From Kribbella catacumbae DSM 19601 (GTDB taxonomy: Bacteria; Actinomycetota; Actinomycetes; Propionibacteriales; Kribbellaceae): a stretch of 64,000 nucleotides of DNA. Each line of letters begins with the position of its first letter. The first letter of the stretch is position 1. The notes under the pieces were generated by a model. The model was given only the letters and a program-made list of their open reading frames with translations, searched no databases and had not been told where the DNA came from. Positions 48,575 through 59,324 of the stretch are shown here, piece by piece. Made by a program: the position numbers and the translations under genes. Where the stretch lies: the NCBI RefSeq assembly GCF_000372465.1, contig NZ_AQUZ01000001.1, positions 62,001 through 126,000 on the forward strand. The letters are read 5' to 3'.

Positions 48575-49831
48575 TCAAGCCACCTTGAAGAAGGAACGAA
48601 CGAAGCCCAGGCCGTCGACGAGCGCGTCGACCTCCTCCGGCGTCGTGTACAGGTAAAAGGATGCCCGCGTCGAGGACTGTACGCCGAACCGCTCGTGCAC
48701 CGGCCGCGCACAGTGATGCCCGGCCCGTACTGCGATCCCGCGGGTGTCCAGCACGGTCGCCACGTCGTGCGGGTGAACGCCGTCGAGCTCGAAGCTGATC
48801 GCGCCGCCGCGGTCGGCGATGTCGGTCGGCCCGAGGATCTTCAGCCCGGGCACGCTCAGCAAACCCTCCAGCGCGTACGCCGTGATCGCCTGCTCGTGGG
48901 CCGCGACCTTGTCCATCCCGATGCCGGCCAGGTAGTCCAGGGCGGCACCGAGCCCGACCGCCTGCGCGATCGGCGGCGTACCGGCCTCGAAGCGGGCCGG
49001 CGGCGGGGCATAGGTCGAGCCGGTCATCCGCACGACCTCGATCATCTCGCCCCCACCCAGGAAGGGCGGCAGCTCGGCGAGCAGCTCGTACCGTCCCCAG
49101 AGCACGCCGATGCCCGTGGGGCCGACGGCCTTGTGGCCGGTGAAGGCGAGCAGGTCCGCGCCCAAAGTAGAAACGTCGACCGGGAACTGAGGCACCGCCT
49201 GCGAGGCGTCGACGACGACCAGCGCGCCGACCGCGTGCGCCTTGGCGGCGATCTCCGTGATCGGGTTGATCGTGCCGAGCGCGTTCGAGACCCAGGTCAG
49301 CGAGACGACCTTGGTCCGCTCGGTGATCAGCTCCTCGATGTTGCTCAGGTCCAGCCGACCCTCGTCGGTGACGCCGAACCAGCGCAGCGTGGCACCGGTC
49401 CGCTCGCAGGCGAGCTGCCACGGGACGATGTTGCTGTGGTGCTCCATCTCGGAGATCACCACCTCGTCCCCCGGCTTGAGCGCCGCGCCGAGCGTGTGGG
49501 CGGCCAGGTTGAGCGCCTCGGAGGCGTTCTTGGTGAAGACGATCTCGTTCCGGTTGGTCGCGCCGATGAAGGCGGCGACCTTGTCCCGGCCACCCTCGTA
49601 CGCCGCTGTCGCCTCCGCGCCGAGCTGGTGCATGGCGCGGGCGACGTTCGCGTTGTGCTTCAGGTAATGGTCAGAGAGAGCCTGCACCACCTGGGCCGGC
49701 TTCTGCGAGGAGTTCGCCGAGTCCAGGTAGGTCAGCGGGAACCCGTTCGCGAGTTCGCGCGCGAGGATCGGGAAGTCCGCCCGGACTGACTGCAGGTCCA
49801 GGGGACTGCTGAACGTCCGGGCGCCCGTCAT
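48575..49831 (-). CDS. sufS: Cysteine desulfurase SufS
   Basis: 418-residue PLP enzyme that removes sulfur from cysteine as an enzyme persulfide. The PLP lysine is in AFTGHKAVGPTG and the catalytic Cys is in RAGHHCARPVH. VVISEMEHHSNIVPWQ is the usual SufS substrate/PLP segment. ATG 49831 overlaps the sufC stop (ATGA). Confidence 0.96.
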   Translation of the reverse strand: MTGARTFSSPLDLQSVRADFPILARELANGFPLTYLDSANSSQKPAQVVQALSDHYLKHNANVARAMHQLGAEATAAYEGGRDKVAAFIGATNRNEIVFTKNASEALNLAAHTLGAALKPGDEVVISEMEHHSNIVPWQLACERTGATLRWFGVTDEGRLDLSNIEELITERTKVVSLTWVSNALGTINPITEIAAKAHAVGALVVVDASQAVPQFPVDVSTLGADLLAFTGHKAVGPTGIGVLWGRYELLAELPPFLGGGEMIEVVRMTGSTYAPPPARFEAGTPPIAQAVGLGAALDYLAGIGMDKVAAHEQAITAYALEGLLSVPGLKILGPTDIADRGGAISFELDGVHPHDVATVLDTRGIAVRAGHHCARPVHERFGVQSSTRASFYLYTTPEEVDALVDGLGFVRSFFKVA

Positions 49832-50592
49832 GCCTTCGCGCCTGTCTTCAGGAAGCGCTCGTACCCGTTGGCCTCGAGCTCGTCGGCGAGCTCGTGGCCA
49901 CCCTCTTCGGCAACCTTGCCGTCGACGAAGACGTGCACGAAGTCCGGCTTGATGTAGCGCAGGATCCGGGTGTAATGGGTGATCAGCAGAACGCCCTTGT
50001 CACCCTGCTCCGCGAACCGGTTGACGCCGGTGGAGACGATCTTCAGCGCGTCGATGTCGAGGCCGGAGTCGGTCTCGTCGAGGATCGCGATCTTCGGGTT
50101 CAGCAACTCCAGCTGGACGATCTCGTGCCGCTTCTTCTCACCACCGGAGAAGCCCTCGTTCACGTTCCGGGTGCCGAAGTCGGGGTCCATGTCCAGGTCG
50201 GTCAGCGCCTTGTTCACGTCCTTGACCCAGGTACGCAGCTTCGGCGCCTCGCCGTCGATCGCGGTCTTGGCGGTCCGGAGGAAGTTCGACACGGACACGC
50301 CGGGCACCTCGACCGGGTACTGCATGGCCAGGAACAGGCCGGCCCGGGCGCGCTCGTCGACCTTCATGTCGAGCACGTCCTCGCCGTCCAGCGTCACGGT
50401 GCCGCTGGTGACGTTGTACTTCGGGTGGCCGGCGATCGAGTACGCCAGCGTGGACTTGCCGGAACCGTTCGGACCCATGATCGCGTGCGTCTGACCACCG
50501 GCGATGGTCAGGTCGACGCCGCGCAGGATCTCCTTCGGGCCGTTCTCGGTGTCGACCGACACGTGCAGGTCGCGGATCTCGAGTGTCGCCAT
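49828..50592 (-). CDS. sufC: SufC ATPase of the Fe-S scaffold
   Basis: 254 residues. Walker A is GPNGSGKST, the signature is FSGGEKKR and Walker B is IAILDETDSGLD. It drives conformational changes of SufBD during cluster assembly. It is a non-transport ABC ATPase. The length is typical. Confidence 0.96.
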   Translation of the reverse strand: MATLEIRDLHVSVDTENGPKEILRGVDLTIAGGQTHAIMGPNGSGKSTLAYSIAGHPKYNVTSGTVTLDGEDVLDMKVDERARAGLFLAMQYPVEVPGVSVSNFLRTAKTAIDGEAPKLRTWVKDVNKALTDLDMDPDFGTRNVNEGFSGGEKKRHEIVQLELLNPKIAILDETDSGLDIDALKIVSTGVNRFAEQGDKGVLLITHYTRILRYIKPDFVHVFVDGKVAEEGGHELADELEANGYERFLKTGAKA

Positions 50593-50616
50593 GGGGTTTC
50601 TATTCTCCGTCTTTTA

Positions 50617-50952
50617 CTAGGAAGCCTGGTTCAGGGGGTTCTTGACGTCGACCAGCAGATCGTCGCCGTCCACGCGGACCGGATAGACCGGCACCGGGTC
50701 GTACGCCGGCAGGCTGGTCGGCTCGCCGGTGCGCAGGTCGAACCGGGAGCCGTGCAGCCAGCACTCGATCTCGCAGCCGCCGACATCACCCTCGGACAGC
50801 TGGATCTGCGCGTGTGAGCACTCGTCGCGAACGGCGAAGTACTGGCCTTCGCTCTTCACGACCGCCACCTCGACGCCGCCGACCTCGGTGGCCACCACTC
50901 CCTCGTCGGGAACGTCGGCCACCGCGCAAGCGCGTTCGAACGAGTCACTCAT
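50617..50952 (-). CDS. Rieske-type ferredoxin in the suf operon
   Basis: 111 residues with the [2Fe-2S] Rieske ligands CSH (DECSHAQIQL) and CWLH (ECWLHGSRFDL), each a Cys and a His. It is related to the ferredoxin subunits of Rieske oxygenases. Its position between sufD and sufC is common in actinobacteria; it may supply electrons for cluster assembly, which is inferred. ATG 50952 is 2 bp from the sufD stop. Confidence 0.92.
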   Translation of the reverse strand: MSDSFERACAVADVPDEGVVATEVGGVEVAVVKSEGQYFAVRDECSHAQIQLSEGDVGGCEIECWLHGSRFDLRTGEPTSLPAYDPVPVYPVRVDGDDLLVDVKNPLNQAS

Positions 50953-50954
50953 GG

Positions 50955-52148
50955 TCAGGCCTTGGCCGCCGCGGCGCTCAGCTCTGCCGTCCGCGCGAGC
51001 TTCTGCTCGATCACGTCGTGCAGGTGCTCGCTGACCTCGGGGACGCCGATCCGGCCGATGATGTCGTTGAAGAAGCCGGACACCACCAGACGCCGTGCCT
51101 CGTCCTCGGGGATGCCGCGGGCCTGCAGGTAGAACAGTTGCTCGTCGTCGAACCGGCCGGTCGCCGAAGCGTGCCCGGCGCCCTCGATCTCGCCGGTCTC
51201 GATCTCCAGGTTCGGCACCGAGTCGGCGCGTGCCCCGTCGGTCAGGACCAGGTTCCGGTTCAGCTCGAAGGTGTTGGTGCCCTCGGCCGCGGCCCGGATC
51301 AGCACGTCGCCGATCCACACCGAGCGGGCATGGTCGCCGGCGAGCACGCCCTTGTAGAGCACGTTGCTCTTACAGTTGATCGCCTCGTGGTCGACGAAGA
51401 GCCGGTTCTCGTGGTGCTGGCCCGACTCGGCGAACAGCACGCCGAGCAGGTTCGCGTCACCACCCGGACCGGCGTACCGGACGTTGGTGGAGAGCCGGAC
51501 GATCTTGCCGCCCAGCGTCACGGTGACATGGTTGAGCTTGGCGTCGCGGCCGATCACGGCGTCGTGCTGACCGATGTGGATCGACTCGTGGTCGCCCTGC
51601 TGAATCGACACGACGCGCAGCTCGGCGCCGTCTCCGACCACGATCTCGACGTTGGCGCCGTACTCACCGCTGCCGGTGTGGTCGATGATCACGGTCGCGC
51701 GGCTGTGCCGGCCGGCCTCGATCACCAGGTGACCGTAGCCACGGCCGCCGAGGCTCGCGACGTTCACGTGCACGGGCTCGGTCAGCTCGGCCTCGACCGG
51801 GATGCGCACGGCCGTCGCAGCACCCGCATGGGTCCAGGCGACAGCGGCGATCCGGTCCTGCGGCGTGAGCACCTTGACCGTGTCGAGGGCGATGCTCTCG
51901 ACGACGACGCCGTCGGGGCCGTACGCGTCGATCTTCGGGGTCTCGGTGCCGGCCTCGTCGGCGAACAGCGCCTTGAGGGCCTTGACCGGCGTGAAGCGCC
52001 ACTCCTCTTCACGGCCGTTCGGCACCGGGAAGTCGGCCACGTCGTACGACGTGGTCCGCTCGTTCCGGGCCTGCAACGGCACTGGGGAGCCCGGCCCGTG
52101 GGAGTGCGCCTGGTTACCGGTCGCAACCAGGGTTTCGGTGGCTGACAT
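50955..52148 (-). CDS. sufD: SufD scaffold subunit
   Basis: 397 residues with the right-handed beta-helix of SufB/SufD (repeating strands from ATVIIDHTGSGEYGANVEIV to SRSVWIGDV-type stretches). The C-terminal helical region is ARGIPEDEARRLVVSGFFNDI. It partners SufB and SufC. The start shares a base with the sufB stop (TGATG). Confidence 0.95.
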   Translation of the reverse strand: MSATETLVATGNQAHSHGPGSPVPLQARNERTTSYDVADFPVPNGREEEWRFTPVKALKALFADEAGTETPKIDAYGPDGVVVESIALDTVKVLTPQDRIAAVAWTHAGAATAVRIPVEAELTEPVHVNVASLGGRGYGHLVIEAGRHSRATVIIDHTGSGEYGANVEIVVGDGAELRVVSIQQGDHESIHIGQHDAVIGRDAKLNHVTVTLGGKIVRLSTNVRYAGPGGDANLLGVLFAESGQHHENRLFVDHEAINCKSNVLYKGVLAGDHARSVWIGDVLIRAAAEGTNTFELNRNLVLTDGARADSVPNLEIETGEIEGAGHASATGRFDDEQLFYLQARGIPEDEARRLVVSGFFNDIIGRIGVPEVSEHLHDVIEQKLARTAELSAAAAKA

Positions 52149-53560
52149 CAGCCGACGGCCCCTTCCATCTGCAGCTCGATCAGTCGGTTCAGTTCCAGCG
52201 CGTACTCCATCGGGAGTTCGCGGGCGATCGGCTCGATGAAGCCGCGGACGATCATCGCCATCGCCTCGTCCTCGGCCATCCCGCGGCTCATCAGGTAGAA
52301 GAGCTGGTCGTCGCTGACCTTGGACACGGTCGCCTCGTGCCCCATCGCCACGTCGTCCTCGCGGACGTCGACGTACGGGTAGGTGTCCGAACGGCTGATG
52401 GTGTCGACCAGCAGCGCGTCACAGCGCACCGTGGACTTGCTGTGGTGCGCACCCGGCGCCACCTCGACGAGCCCCCGGTACGACGTCCGGCCGCCACCGC
52501 GGGCCACCGACTTCGACACGATCGAGCTGGAGGTGTACGGCGCGTTGTGCACCATCTTGGAGCCGGCGTCCTGGTGCTGGCCCTCGCCCGCGAACGCGAC
52601 CGACAGGGTCTCGCCCTTGGCGTGCTCGCCCATCAGGTACACGGCCGGGTACTTCATCGTCACCTTGGAACCGATGTTGCCGTCGATCCACTCCATCGTC
52701 GCGCCCTCTTCGCAGGTGGCGCGCTTGGTGACCAGGTTGTAGACGTTGTTCGACCAGTTCTGGATCGTCGTGTAGCGGCAGCGGGCGCCCTTCTTCACGA
52801 TGATCTCGACCACCGCGGAGTGCAGCGAGTCCGACTTGTAGATCGGCGCCGTACAGCCCTCGACGTAGTGCACGTAGGCGTCTTCGTCGACGATGATCAG
52901 GGTCCGCTCGAACTGGCCCATGTTCTCGGTGTTGATCCGGAAGTAGGCCTGCAGCGGGATGTCCACCTTGACGCCCTTGGGCACGTAGATGAACGAGCCG
53001 CCGGACCAGACCGCCGTGTTCAGCGCGGCGAACTTGTTGTCGCCGACCGGGATCACGGAGCCGAAGTACTCCTGGAAGATCTCCGGGTGCTCGCGCAGGC
53101 CGGTGTCGGTGTCCAGGAAGATGACGCCCTGCGCCTCCAGGTCCTCACGGATCTGGTGGTAGACGACCTCCGACTCGTACTGCGCCGCGACGCCGGCCAC
53201 CAGGCGCTGCTTCTCCGCCTCCGGGATACCGAGCCGGTCGTAGGTGTTCTTGATGTCCTCGGGCAGCTCTTCCCAGCTGGTGGCCTGCTTCTCCGTCGAG
53301 CGGACGAAGTACTTGATGTTGTCGAAGTCGATACCGGACAGGTCGGCACCCCACGACGGCATCGGCTTGCGGTCGAAGAGCTTCAGGCCCTTCATCCGCA
53401 GGTCGAGCATCCACTCCGGCTCACTCTTCAGCGTCGAGATGCCTTGCACCACGTCGGCGCTGATGCCGCGCTTGGCGACGGAACCGGCAGCGTCACTGTC
53501 GGACCAGCCGAACTTGTACGTGCCGAGCCCTTCGAGCTCGGGGTGAGCGGTTTGCGTCAT
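52148..53560 (-). CDS. sufB: SufB scaffold subunit
   Basis: 470 residues, the usual actinobacterial length without intein. Family segments include [48 protein letters not shown] and [19 protein letters not shown]. SufB carries the cluster-assembly cysteines. ATG 53560 overlaps the sufR stop by 4 bp. Some mycobacterial SufB proteins hold inteins; none is present here. Confidence 0.96.
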   Translation of the reverse strand: MTQTAHPELEGLGTYKFGWSDSDAAGSVAKRGISADVVQGISTLKSEPEWMLDLRMKGLKLFDRKPMPSWGADLSGIDFDNIKYFVRSTEKQATSWEELPEDIKNTYDRLGIPEAEKQRLVAGVAAQYESEVVYHQIREDLEAQGVIFLDTDTGLREHPEIFQEYFGSVIPVGDNKFAALNTAVWSGGSFIYVPKGVKVDIPLQAYFRINTENMGQFERTLIIVDEDAYVHYVEGCTAPIYKSDSLHSAVVEIIVKKGARCRYTTIQNWSNNVYNLVTKRATCEEGATMEWIDGNIGSKVTMKYPAVYLMGEHAKGETLSVAFAGEGQHQDAGSKMVHNAPYTSSSIVSKSVARGGGRTSYRGLVEVAPGAHHSKSTVRCDALLVDTISRSDTYPYVDVREDDVAMGHEATVSKVSDDQLFYLMSRGMAEDEAMAMIVRGFIEPIARELPMEYALELNRLIELQMEGAVG

Positions 53561-54285
53561 CGTGCAGTCCTCGCAGATTCGCTGTCGGATACAGGGGAAA
53601 CCGATGCCGGGGCACCGGGAATGTGTGTCGTACAGACACCGTCGCCGTGGGCGATGGTGGCCAGTCGCTGGACGTGCCGGCCGAGGAGTCTCGAGAACAC
53701 CTCGGCCTCCGCCTCGCACAGCTGGGGGAACTGAGTTGCCACGTGCGCGACCGGGCAGTGGTGCTGGCACAGTTGCTCGCCGGCACCGGCTTGCATCGTG
53801 GAGGCGGCGTAACCGTCCGCGGTCAGCGCCTGGGCGAGCACCTCCGCCTCCTTGCCCTCGGGCGCCAGGTCGAGCAGCGCCCGGTACCGCTTCTCCACCT
53901 CGGCGGACCGCTGGCGAGCGAAGTCGATCACCGCTTCGTCACCGCTGGACTCCGCGATGAAGCGCAGAGCGGTCGCGGCCAGGTCGTCGTAGGCCTGGTG
54001 GAAGGCGTGCCGGCCGGTGTCGGTCAGCACGAAGACCTTGGCGGGACGTCCGCGGCCACGGGGGCCGTAGACGCGCTCCTCGCGGCTCTCGACCAGACCC
54101 TCGTCGAGGAGGTGGTCGAGGTGCCGGCGGACCGCCGCCGGGGTCAGTTCGAGCCGCTCGGCCAGCACCGCGGCGCTGGACGGCCCGTTGGTCAGGATCG
54201 AGCGGGCGACCCGGTCCCGGGTGGACTCGTCCCGCGCCACAGCAGTGCCCGAAGGCACGCGGCTGCTCTCTGCGGGAGTTTTCAC
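53557..54285 (-). CDS. sufR: SufR Fe-S-dependent repressor
   Basis: 242 residues with a winged helix (about 25-95, [24 protein letters not shown] split in two helices). A C-terminal cysteine set (C173, C177, C190, C218; [27 protein letters not shown]) is expected to ligate a [4Fe-4S] cluster. As in M. tuberculosis, it heads the suf operon and probably represses it when the cluster is loaded. The likely start is GTG 54285, translated from a leaderless mRNA, with the operator covering the start codon. Confidence 0.93.
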   Translation of the reverse strand: MKTPAESSRVPSGTAVARDESTRDRVARSILTNGPSSAAVLAERLELTPAAVRRHLDHLLDEGLVESREERVYGPRGRGRPAKVFVLTDTGRHAFHQAYDDLAATALRFIAESSGDEAVIDFARQRSAEVEKRYRALLDLAPEGKEAEVLAQALTADGYAASTMQAGAGEQLCQHHCPVAHVATQFPQLCEAEAEVFSRLLGRHVQRLATIAHGDGVCTTHIPGAPASVSPVSDSESARTAR

Positions 54286-54296
54286 AACATCAGTGT
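54282..54296 (-). promoter_or_regulatory. SufR-type operator over the sufR start
   Basis: The minus strand reads ACACTGATGTTGTGA, an exact fit to ACACT-N5-TGTGA, the palindrome I recall for M. tuberculosis SufR. It overlaps the -10 region and the GTG start codon. Confidence 0.75.
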
Positions 54297-54320
54297 CACC
54301 TAAATACCGAGGGCCTTCAA
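54292..54320 (-). promoter_or_regulatory. Promoter of the suf operon
   Basis: TTGAAG (-35, 54320-54315) and GACACT (-10, 54297-54292) are separated by 17 bp. The -10 ends 6 nt before GTG 54285, predicting a leaderless transcript. An iron-box-like 19-mer (54317-54335; 13 of 19 positions match the DtxR/IdeR consensus by hand) overlaps the -35. Confidence 0.6.
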
Positions 54321-54400
54321 ATAAGGCTGCCCTAACCGGTTCACGCCACTCCGCCTGGGTGGAAAGGTGACCGTGAGCAGCGTCACGTCTCGCCGTTTCC

Positions 54401-54412
54401 TACACTGCGTAT
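54401..54412 (+). promoter_or_regulatory. Extended -10 for a leaderless ABC-gene transcript
   Basis: TACACT (54401-54406) is followed after 6 nt by the GTG start of the ABC ATPase gene at 54413, with no Shine-Dalgarno site. The -35 is not clear. Confidence 0.45.
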
Positions 54413-55125
<713 letters not shown>

Positions 55126-55129
<4 letters not shown>

Positions 55130-55905
55130 GTACTACGTACGTCCCCCGCCCTGGCTCTGCGCCCTGGCACCGCAAGGTCTACTCGCATGCAGTGATGGAG
55201 TTCCGCCTGCTACTGCGCAACGGGGAGCAGCTACTGCTGGCTCTGGTGATCCCGCTGGGCCTCCTGCTGCTCCTGGGAGGCACGGGTCTCGGTGACCGCC
55301 TCCCCCTCGGCGACGGACCGGCCGTGGACCTCGCAGTACCGCGGGTGCTCGCCCTGGCCGTGCTGTCGACGTCCTTCACCTCCCTGGCCATCGCTACGGG
55401 TTTCGAGCGCCGGTACGGCGTTATCAAGCGACTGGGCGCCTCTCCCCTGTCCCGGACCGGTTTGCTCGCCGGGAAGATCGGCTCGGTCCTAGCGATCCAG
55501 GTGATCCAGCTGGCCGTGCTGATCGGCGCGGGCTTCGCTTTGGGCTGGAATCCGGTCGGCGGGGCTGCTGCGGTCTTCGGCGTCCTACTGATGGTGTTGT
55601 GCGGTACTGCCGCCTTCGCGTCGCTCGGGTTGCTGATGGCCGGGGTACTGCGCGCCGAGGCGACTCTGGCCGCGGCGAATCTCCTGTACCTGCTGCTGTT
55701 GGTCGGCGGCGCGATCATGACGCCCGTCGAGGAGTACCCCGAGGGCCTGCAGGGCGTAGTACGGCTGCTGCCCAGTGCTGCGCTGGCCAATGGGCTGGCG
55801 AACTCCACCCTGGAAGGCGTTGTGCCGTGGGCCGCAGCACTGTCTTTGGCGTTGTGGGCCGGAGTGCTCGGATACCTGGTGTCCAGGACCTTCCGGTGGG
55901 ACTAA
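55126..55905 (+). CDS. ABC-2 type membrane subunit
   Basis: 259 residues with six hydrophobic helices and the ABC-2 layout: VIPLGLLLLLGGTG, TSLAIATGFERRYGVIKRLGASPLSR (the coupling helix, here split), and IMTPVEEYPEGLQGVVRLLPSAAL before the last helix. It overlaps the ATPase gene by 4 bp (GTGA-type). With it, it forms a probable exporter of unknown substrate. Confidence 0.88.
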
Positions 55906-55930
55906 GAAAGTCCTTCTCTAGAGTGTGCCG

Positions 55931-56857
55931 GTGACCACGGATGCTCCTGCCCCTGAAGCCGAGCCTGTCAACGGATTCTGGCGACTGGTGCCAGAGCCGA
56001 GCCTGGACGCCGTACGCCGCTGGGGCTGGGCCTCTGTCGTGGCCAACATCGGCATCGTGGCGACCGGCGGACTCGTCCGGCTGACCGGGTCCGGACTGGG
56101 CTGCCCAACCTGGCCGTCCTGCACCGATGAGTCGTACGTGCCGCACGGTGAGCTCGGGATTCACGGCGCGATCGAGTTCGGGAACCGGATGCTCGGGTTC
56201 GTGGTCGCGGTGATCGCGATCTGCACCTGGCTCGCGGTGATGCGCTACCGGCCACGACGTACCGACCTGCGACGACTCGCCACGGCAGCCGCTCTGGGCG
56301 TCCCGCTGCAGGCCCTCATCGGTGGAGTGAGTGTTCTCACCGGGCTGAACCCGTGGATCGTCTCCGCGCACTTCCTGGTGTCGCCGATCATCATCACGTT
56401 GACCGTGGCAATGATGCGGCGGTCAAGGACGAGCCCCTACCCGCACACTCCCCCGGTGGTCCGCGCACTCGCGACCGCTTGTGTGGTTGCGGTCTGGCTG
56501 GCCGTTGCCCTCGGCACCCTCGTCACCGGTGCCGGACCGCACTCGGGCGATCCCGAGACCGGCCGGAACGGTTTGGACGAGACGGTGATCAGCCAATTGC
56601 ACGCCGACGTCGTGTTCGCCTTGCTGGGCGCCTCGATCGCGCTGGTAATCGCCACCCGCGTCACGGCCACCTCCCGCACCCTGCGCAAACTCGCTGCCTG
56701 GCTACTGGCGATGGAGCTGCTACAGGGCGCGGTCGGCTTCACGCAGTACTTCACGGGTCTGCCGTGGGTGCTGGTCTTGATCCACATGTTCTTCGCCGCA
56801 GTACTGATCGCCCTGGTGACAGCCGTATACGGCGAACGCGGCACGCCGGCTACTTGA
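55931..56857 (+). CDS. ctaA: Haem A synthase CtaA (COX15 family)
   Basis: 308 residues with about eight membrane helices. Conserved His occur in the helix-edge segments GAIEFGNRMLGF, SAHFLVSPII, SQLHADVVFA and VLIHMFFAAV. CtaA oxidises haem O to haem A for aa3-type oxidase. GTG 55931 is preferred because a TAGAGT -10 ends 6 nt before it, giving a leaderless start; GTG 55925 is possible. It overlaps the end of the convergent ScyD-like gene by 8 bp. Confidence 0.9.
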   Translation: MTTDAPAPEAEPVNGFWRLVPEPSLDAVRRWGWASVVANIGIVATGGLVRLTGSGLGCPTWPSCTDESYVPHGELGIHGAIEFGNRMLGFVVAVIAICTWLAVMRYRPRRTDLRRLATAAALGVPLQALIGGVSVLTGLNPWIVSAHFLVSPIIITLTVAMMRRSRTSPYPHTPPVVRALATACVVAVWLAVALGTLVTGAGPHSGDPETGRNGLDETVISQLHADVVFALLGASIALVIATRVTATSRTLRKLAAWLLAMELLQGAVGFTQYFTGLPWVLVLIHMFFAAVLIALVTAVYGERGTPAT

Positions 56858-57692
56858 TCCGGTAGACAGCACCAGGGCCAAAGAGCGGCGACGAGACGAA
56901 GACGTGGCCAGCCTTGTTGATCGCCGCGCCGGCCGGCAGTTGGAGCTTGCCTGGGGCAAGTTCCTTCTTGTAGCCGGCCTTGTGGTGGTGGCCCGGGTAC
57001 TGCAGGAACAGCGAGCCCACCGCGGTCGGCTGACCGCTCAGCTCCCACTGCAGCCAACCGACCTTGGCCAACTCGACGACGGCGAGCGTTCCACGCGGGC
57101 CGGCCGCCAGGTCGACGATCGACGTGTAGCCGTCGGCGTACCGCTGGCAGTTGCCCTTGAACGGATTCACCGGGTCACAGACCGCGTTGACCGAGCCGGG
57201 CTTGATCCGCCAGACCTGCGAAGTAGTAGGCGATGCCGGGAAGCCACGGAGCTCGCCCACGTAGTAGCAGCCGTCCGATCCGACCGCCACCGACGTTGCG
57301 ACGGCTTCAGCCGGGATCAGCGCGCCTGCCGGCGGAGTACCCGGAGGTAGACCGGCCGGCACCTTCACGACGCGCGGCTTGAGCCGGGCGACCGTCTTGA
57401 TCGTGCCGTTCGGCCACACCCGGAGGAGATCGTTGTTCGCGGCATCGGCAACGAGAATCGTGCCGTCACGCAGCGTCGCCACGCCGAACGGGTTCGTCTC
57501 GGTCGGCGAATCCGCCAAGTTGTAGGGATCCGGGTCCGTCGCCTGGTACCACGAACCGCCCAGGTCAACGGCAAGCCCCCATGCACCACCCGCACACCGA
57601 GGGCACATAGGGCGACAGGGCAACAACCTCTGCCCGGTCAGGCTGGTACTACGGCGCTCACCCCAGGAGCGCGGCTCCAGCGTCACCCCCAC
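56850..57692 (-). pseudogene. N-terminally truncated ScyD/ScyE-family beta-propeller gene
   Basis: About 230 residues of the C-terminal part of a ScyD/E-like propeller are recognisable (TNPFGVATLRDGTILVADAAN, TSVAVGSDGCYYVGELRGFP, ADGYTSIVDLAAGPRGTLAVVE, GAVYRIK). Family members are usually longer, with a signal peptide and an extra N-terminal blade set that are missing here. The first 45 codons (through CRPMCPRCAGG) show no similarity, and no signal peptide precedes them. Upstream the DNA turns into palindromic repeats. This suggests a 5' deletion; a shortened functional gene remains possible. Confidence 0.6.
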
Positions 57693-57693
57693 T

Positions 57694-57841
57694 CGACCTT
57701 GAGCACCGACCAGTCACCCAAGTGCCACTCACCCACCCACCCCGTGCCCAAAGTCGCACCCCTACCCATCTCTCCCAGCACCTTGAGCACCACCCAGTCG
57801 CCCGATCGCGGATCAGCCGCCCACCCGGTGCTCAAGGTCGC
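57694..57841. repeat. Two tandem palindromic units
   Basis: ACCTTGAGCACC occurs at 57696-57707 and again at 57780-57791, 84 bp apart. Each is followed by a related (A/G)CCAGTC(A/G)CCC and, about 35 bp later, by an inverted arm: an imperfect CGTGCCCAAAGT near 57743-57754 and a perfect GGTGCTCAAGGT at 57827-57838. Each unit can thus form a hairpin. They lie where the ScyD-like gene has lost its 5' end. Confidence 0.6.
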
Positions 57842-58014
57842 GGTACCGCGTCGGGGCGTCGGCCCGGCGGTGAGGCAGTTGACGATGAGGGAACTGCGGG
57901 GCGGAAGCTGGGTGAGGGCGGACGGCCACTGGCGGGCTGTAGCGGGCTAGTGGTCAGAGGCGCCAGCGTGCCTTGGCCCGGGGGTGAGCGGGGTTGGCGA
58001 CGTAGGCCGGAGTG
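57842..58014. other. Intergenic, no gene seen
   Basis: GC-rich sequence between the palindromic units and the ctaB stop. No coding bias, hairpin terminator or tRNA was recognised. Confidence 0.4.
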
Positions 58015-58986
58015 CTAGCGCAGGAGCGGGTCGATGGCTGCGGCGATGAAGAGCAGGGCCAGGTAGATGTTGGAGAAGTGGAACAGGCGCATCGGCCGCA
58101 GAGCCGGGCCGTCGGCGCCGGTGTTGGCTCGCGCCAGGAGGGCGAAGGCTTCGCGGAGGAAGACGATGCCTAGGACAACGGCCGCCAGCGGGTAGACCCA
58201 GCCGGTCCCGCCGACCGGCCAGAGGGCCAGCGACGTGATCACCATGAGGATCGAGTACGCCAGGATTTGGCGGGCCGTCTGCACCGGCGTCGCGACTACA
58301 GGGAGCATCGGCACATCCACCGATGCGTAGTCCTCGCGGTAGCGCATCGCCAGCGCCCAGGTGTGCGGCGGAGTCCAGAAGAACACAACGGCAAACAAGA
58401 CCAACGGCGTCCAAGCCAGCGAGTTGGTGACCGAGGTCCACCCGATCAGAGTCGGGAAACAGCCCGCGATCCCGCCCCAGACGATGTTCTGCACCGTACG
58501 GCGCTTGAGCACCATCGTGTAGCCGAAGACGTAGAACGCGTTGGCCGCGAGCGCGAGCAGCGACGACAGCCAGTTGACCAGCAGCCCGAGCTCCAGCGTC
58601 GCCAGGATGCCCAGGACGATGCCGAAGACCGTCGCCGAGCGCGGGCTGACCGCGTGCCGGGGCAGCGGGCGGCGGCGGGTGCGGCGCATCTGCTCGTCGA
58701 TGTCGCGGTCGAGCACGCAGTTGATCGTGTTCGCGCTGCCGGCCGCGAGGATCCCGCCGAGCAGGGTGGCGGCGACGACGCCCAGCCCGGGGACTCCCCC
58801 GGCGGCCAGGAACATCACCGGAACCGTGGTGATCAGCAGGAGCTCGATGATGCGCGGCTTGGTCAGACCGACGTACGCCTTGATCACGTCGCGCACCGAC
58901 GGACTGGCAACCTCAGGGGATGGGTCCATCGGCAGCGGCGCCGGGTACGCCGTCGTCGCGGCTGGACGCGGGTCGACGGCCGTCAC
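58015..58986 (-). CDS. ctaB: Protohaem IX farnesyltransferase (haem O synthase)
   Basis: 323-residue UbiA-type membrane prenyltransferase. The Asp-rich motif is [20 protein letters not shown], with a second Asp region in the loop after [18 protein letters not shown]. About nine hydrophobic helices follow a short cytoplasmic N-terminus. It makes haem O, the substrate of CtaA. GTG 58986 has GAGG 5 nt upstream; GTG 58992 is the alternative. It is divergent from tkt. Confidence 0.95.
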   Translation of the reverse strand: MTAVDPRPAATTAYPAPLPMDPSPEVASPSVRDVIKAYVGLTKPRIIELLLITTVPVMFLAAGGVPGLGVVAATLLGGILAAGSANTINCVLDRDIDEQMRRTRRRPLPRHAVSPRSATVFGIVLGILATLELGLLVNWLSSLLALAANAFYVFGYTMVLKRRTVQNIVWGGIAGCFPTLIGWTSVTNSLAWTPLVLFAVVFFWTPPHTWALAMRYREDYASVDVPMLPVVATPVQTARQILAYSILMVITSLALWPVGGTGWVYPLAAVVLGIVFLREAFALLARANTGADGPALRPMRLFHFSNIYLALLFIAAAIDPLLR

Positions 58987-59324
58987 GAACACCTCGAAAA
59001 CTCATGATTGACGCCGGGCACCGGCGCTGACGGTTCGACAGTCTACGACGCCCCGTAGGAGTCCCTTGCACCCACCCTGACCGGGGTGTCGGGCCGCGCC
59101 CGGACGGGTACCCGATGTGATCTGGCAGACGCCTGGACCAACCGGGGAACAACGACAGGCCGGTCCAGGTTTCCGAGGTATGGAAGGTGCTGGACGACCG
59201 GGCGAGTAGGCTCGCTCACGGTGACGCGCGGGGGCGCGATCGGCGTGGGACCAGCTGGTCCGGCCGGCCCCTCGACGCCGATCCAACTGCAGTGTTCGCA
59301 GCCATCGAGAGGAGCGCCGCCGGC
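58987..59324. other. Divergent ctaB-tkt promoter region
   Basis: About 340 bp between divergent starts. The tkt frame stays open upstream to 59187, but no conserved transketolase sequence is found there. No clear -35/-10 pair or operator stands out; the region probably holds both promoters. Confidence 0.4.

Noticed and set aside
52148..53560. Intein in SufB, as found in some mycobacteria
   Set aside because: The protein is 470 residues with continuous family motifs and no intein splice-site block.
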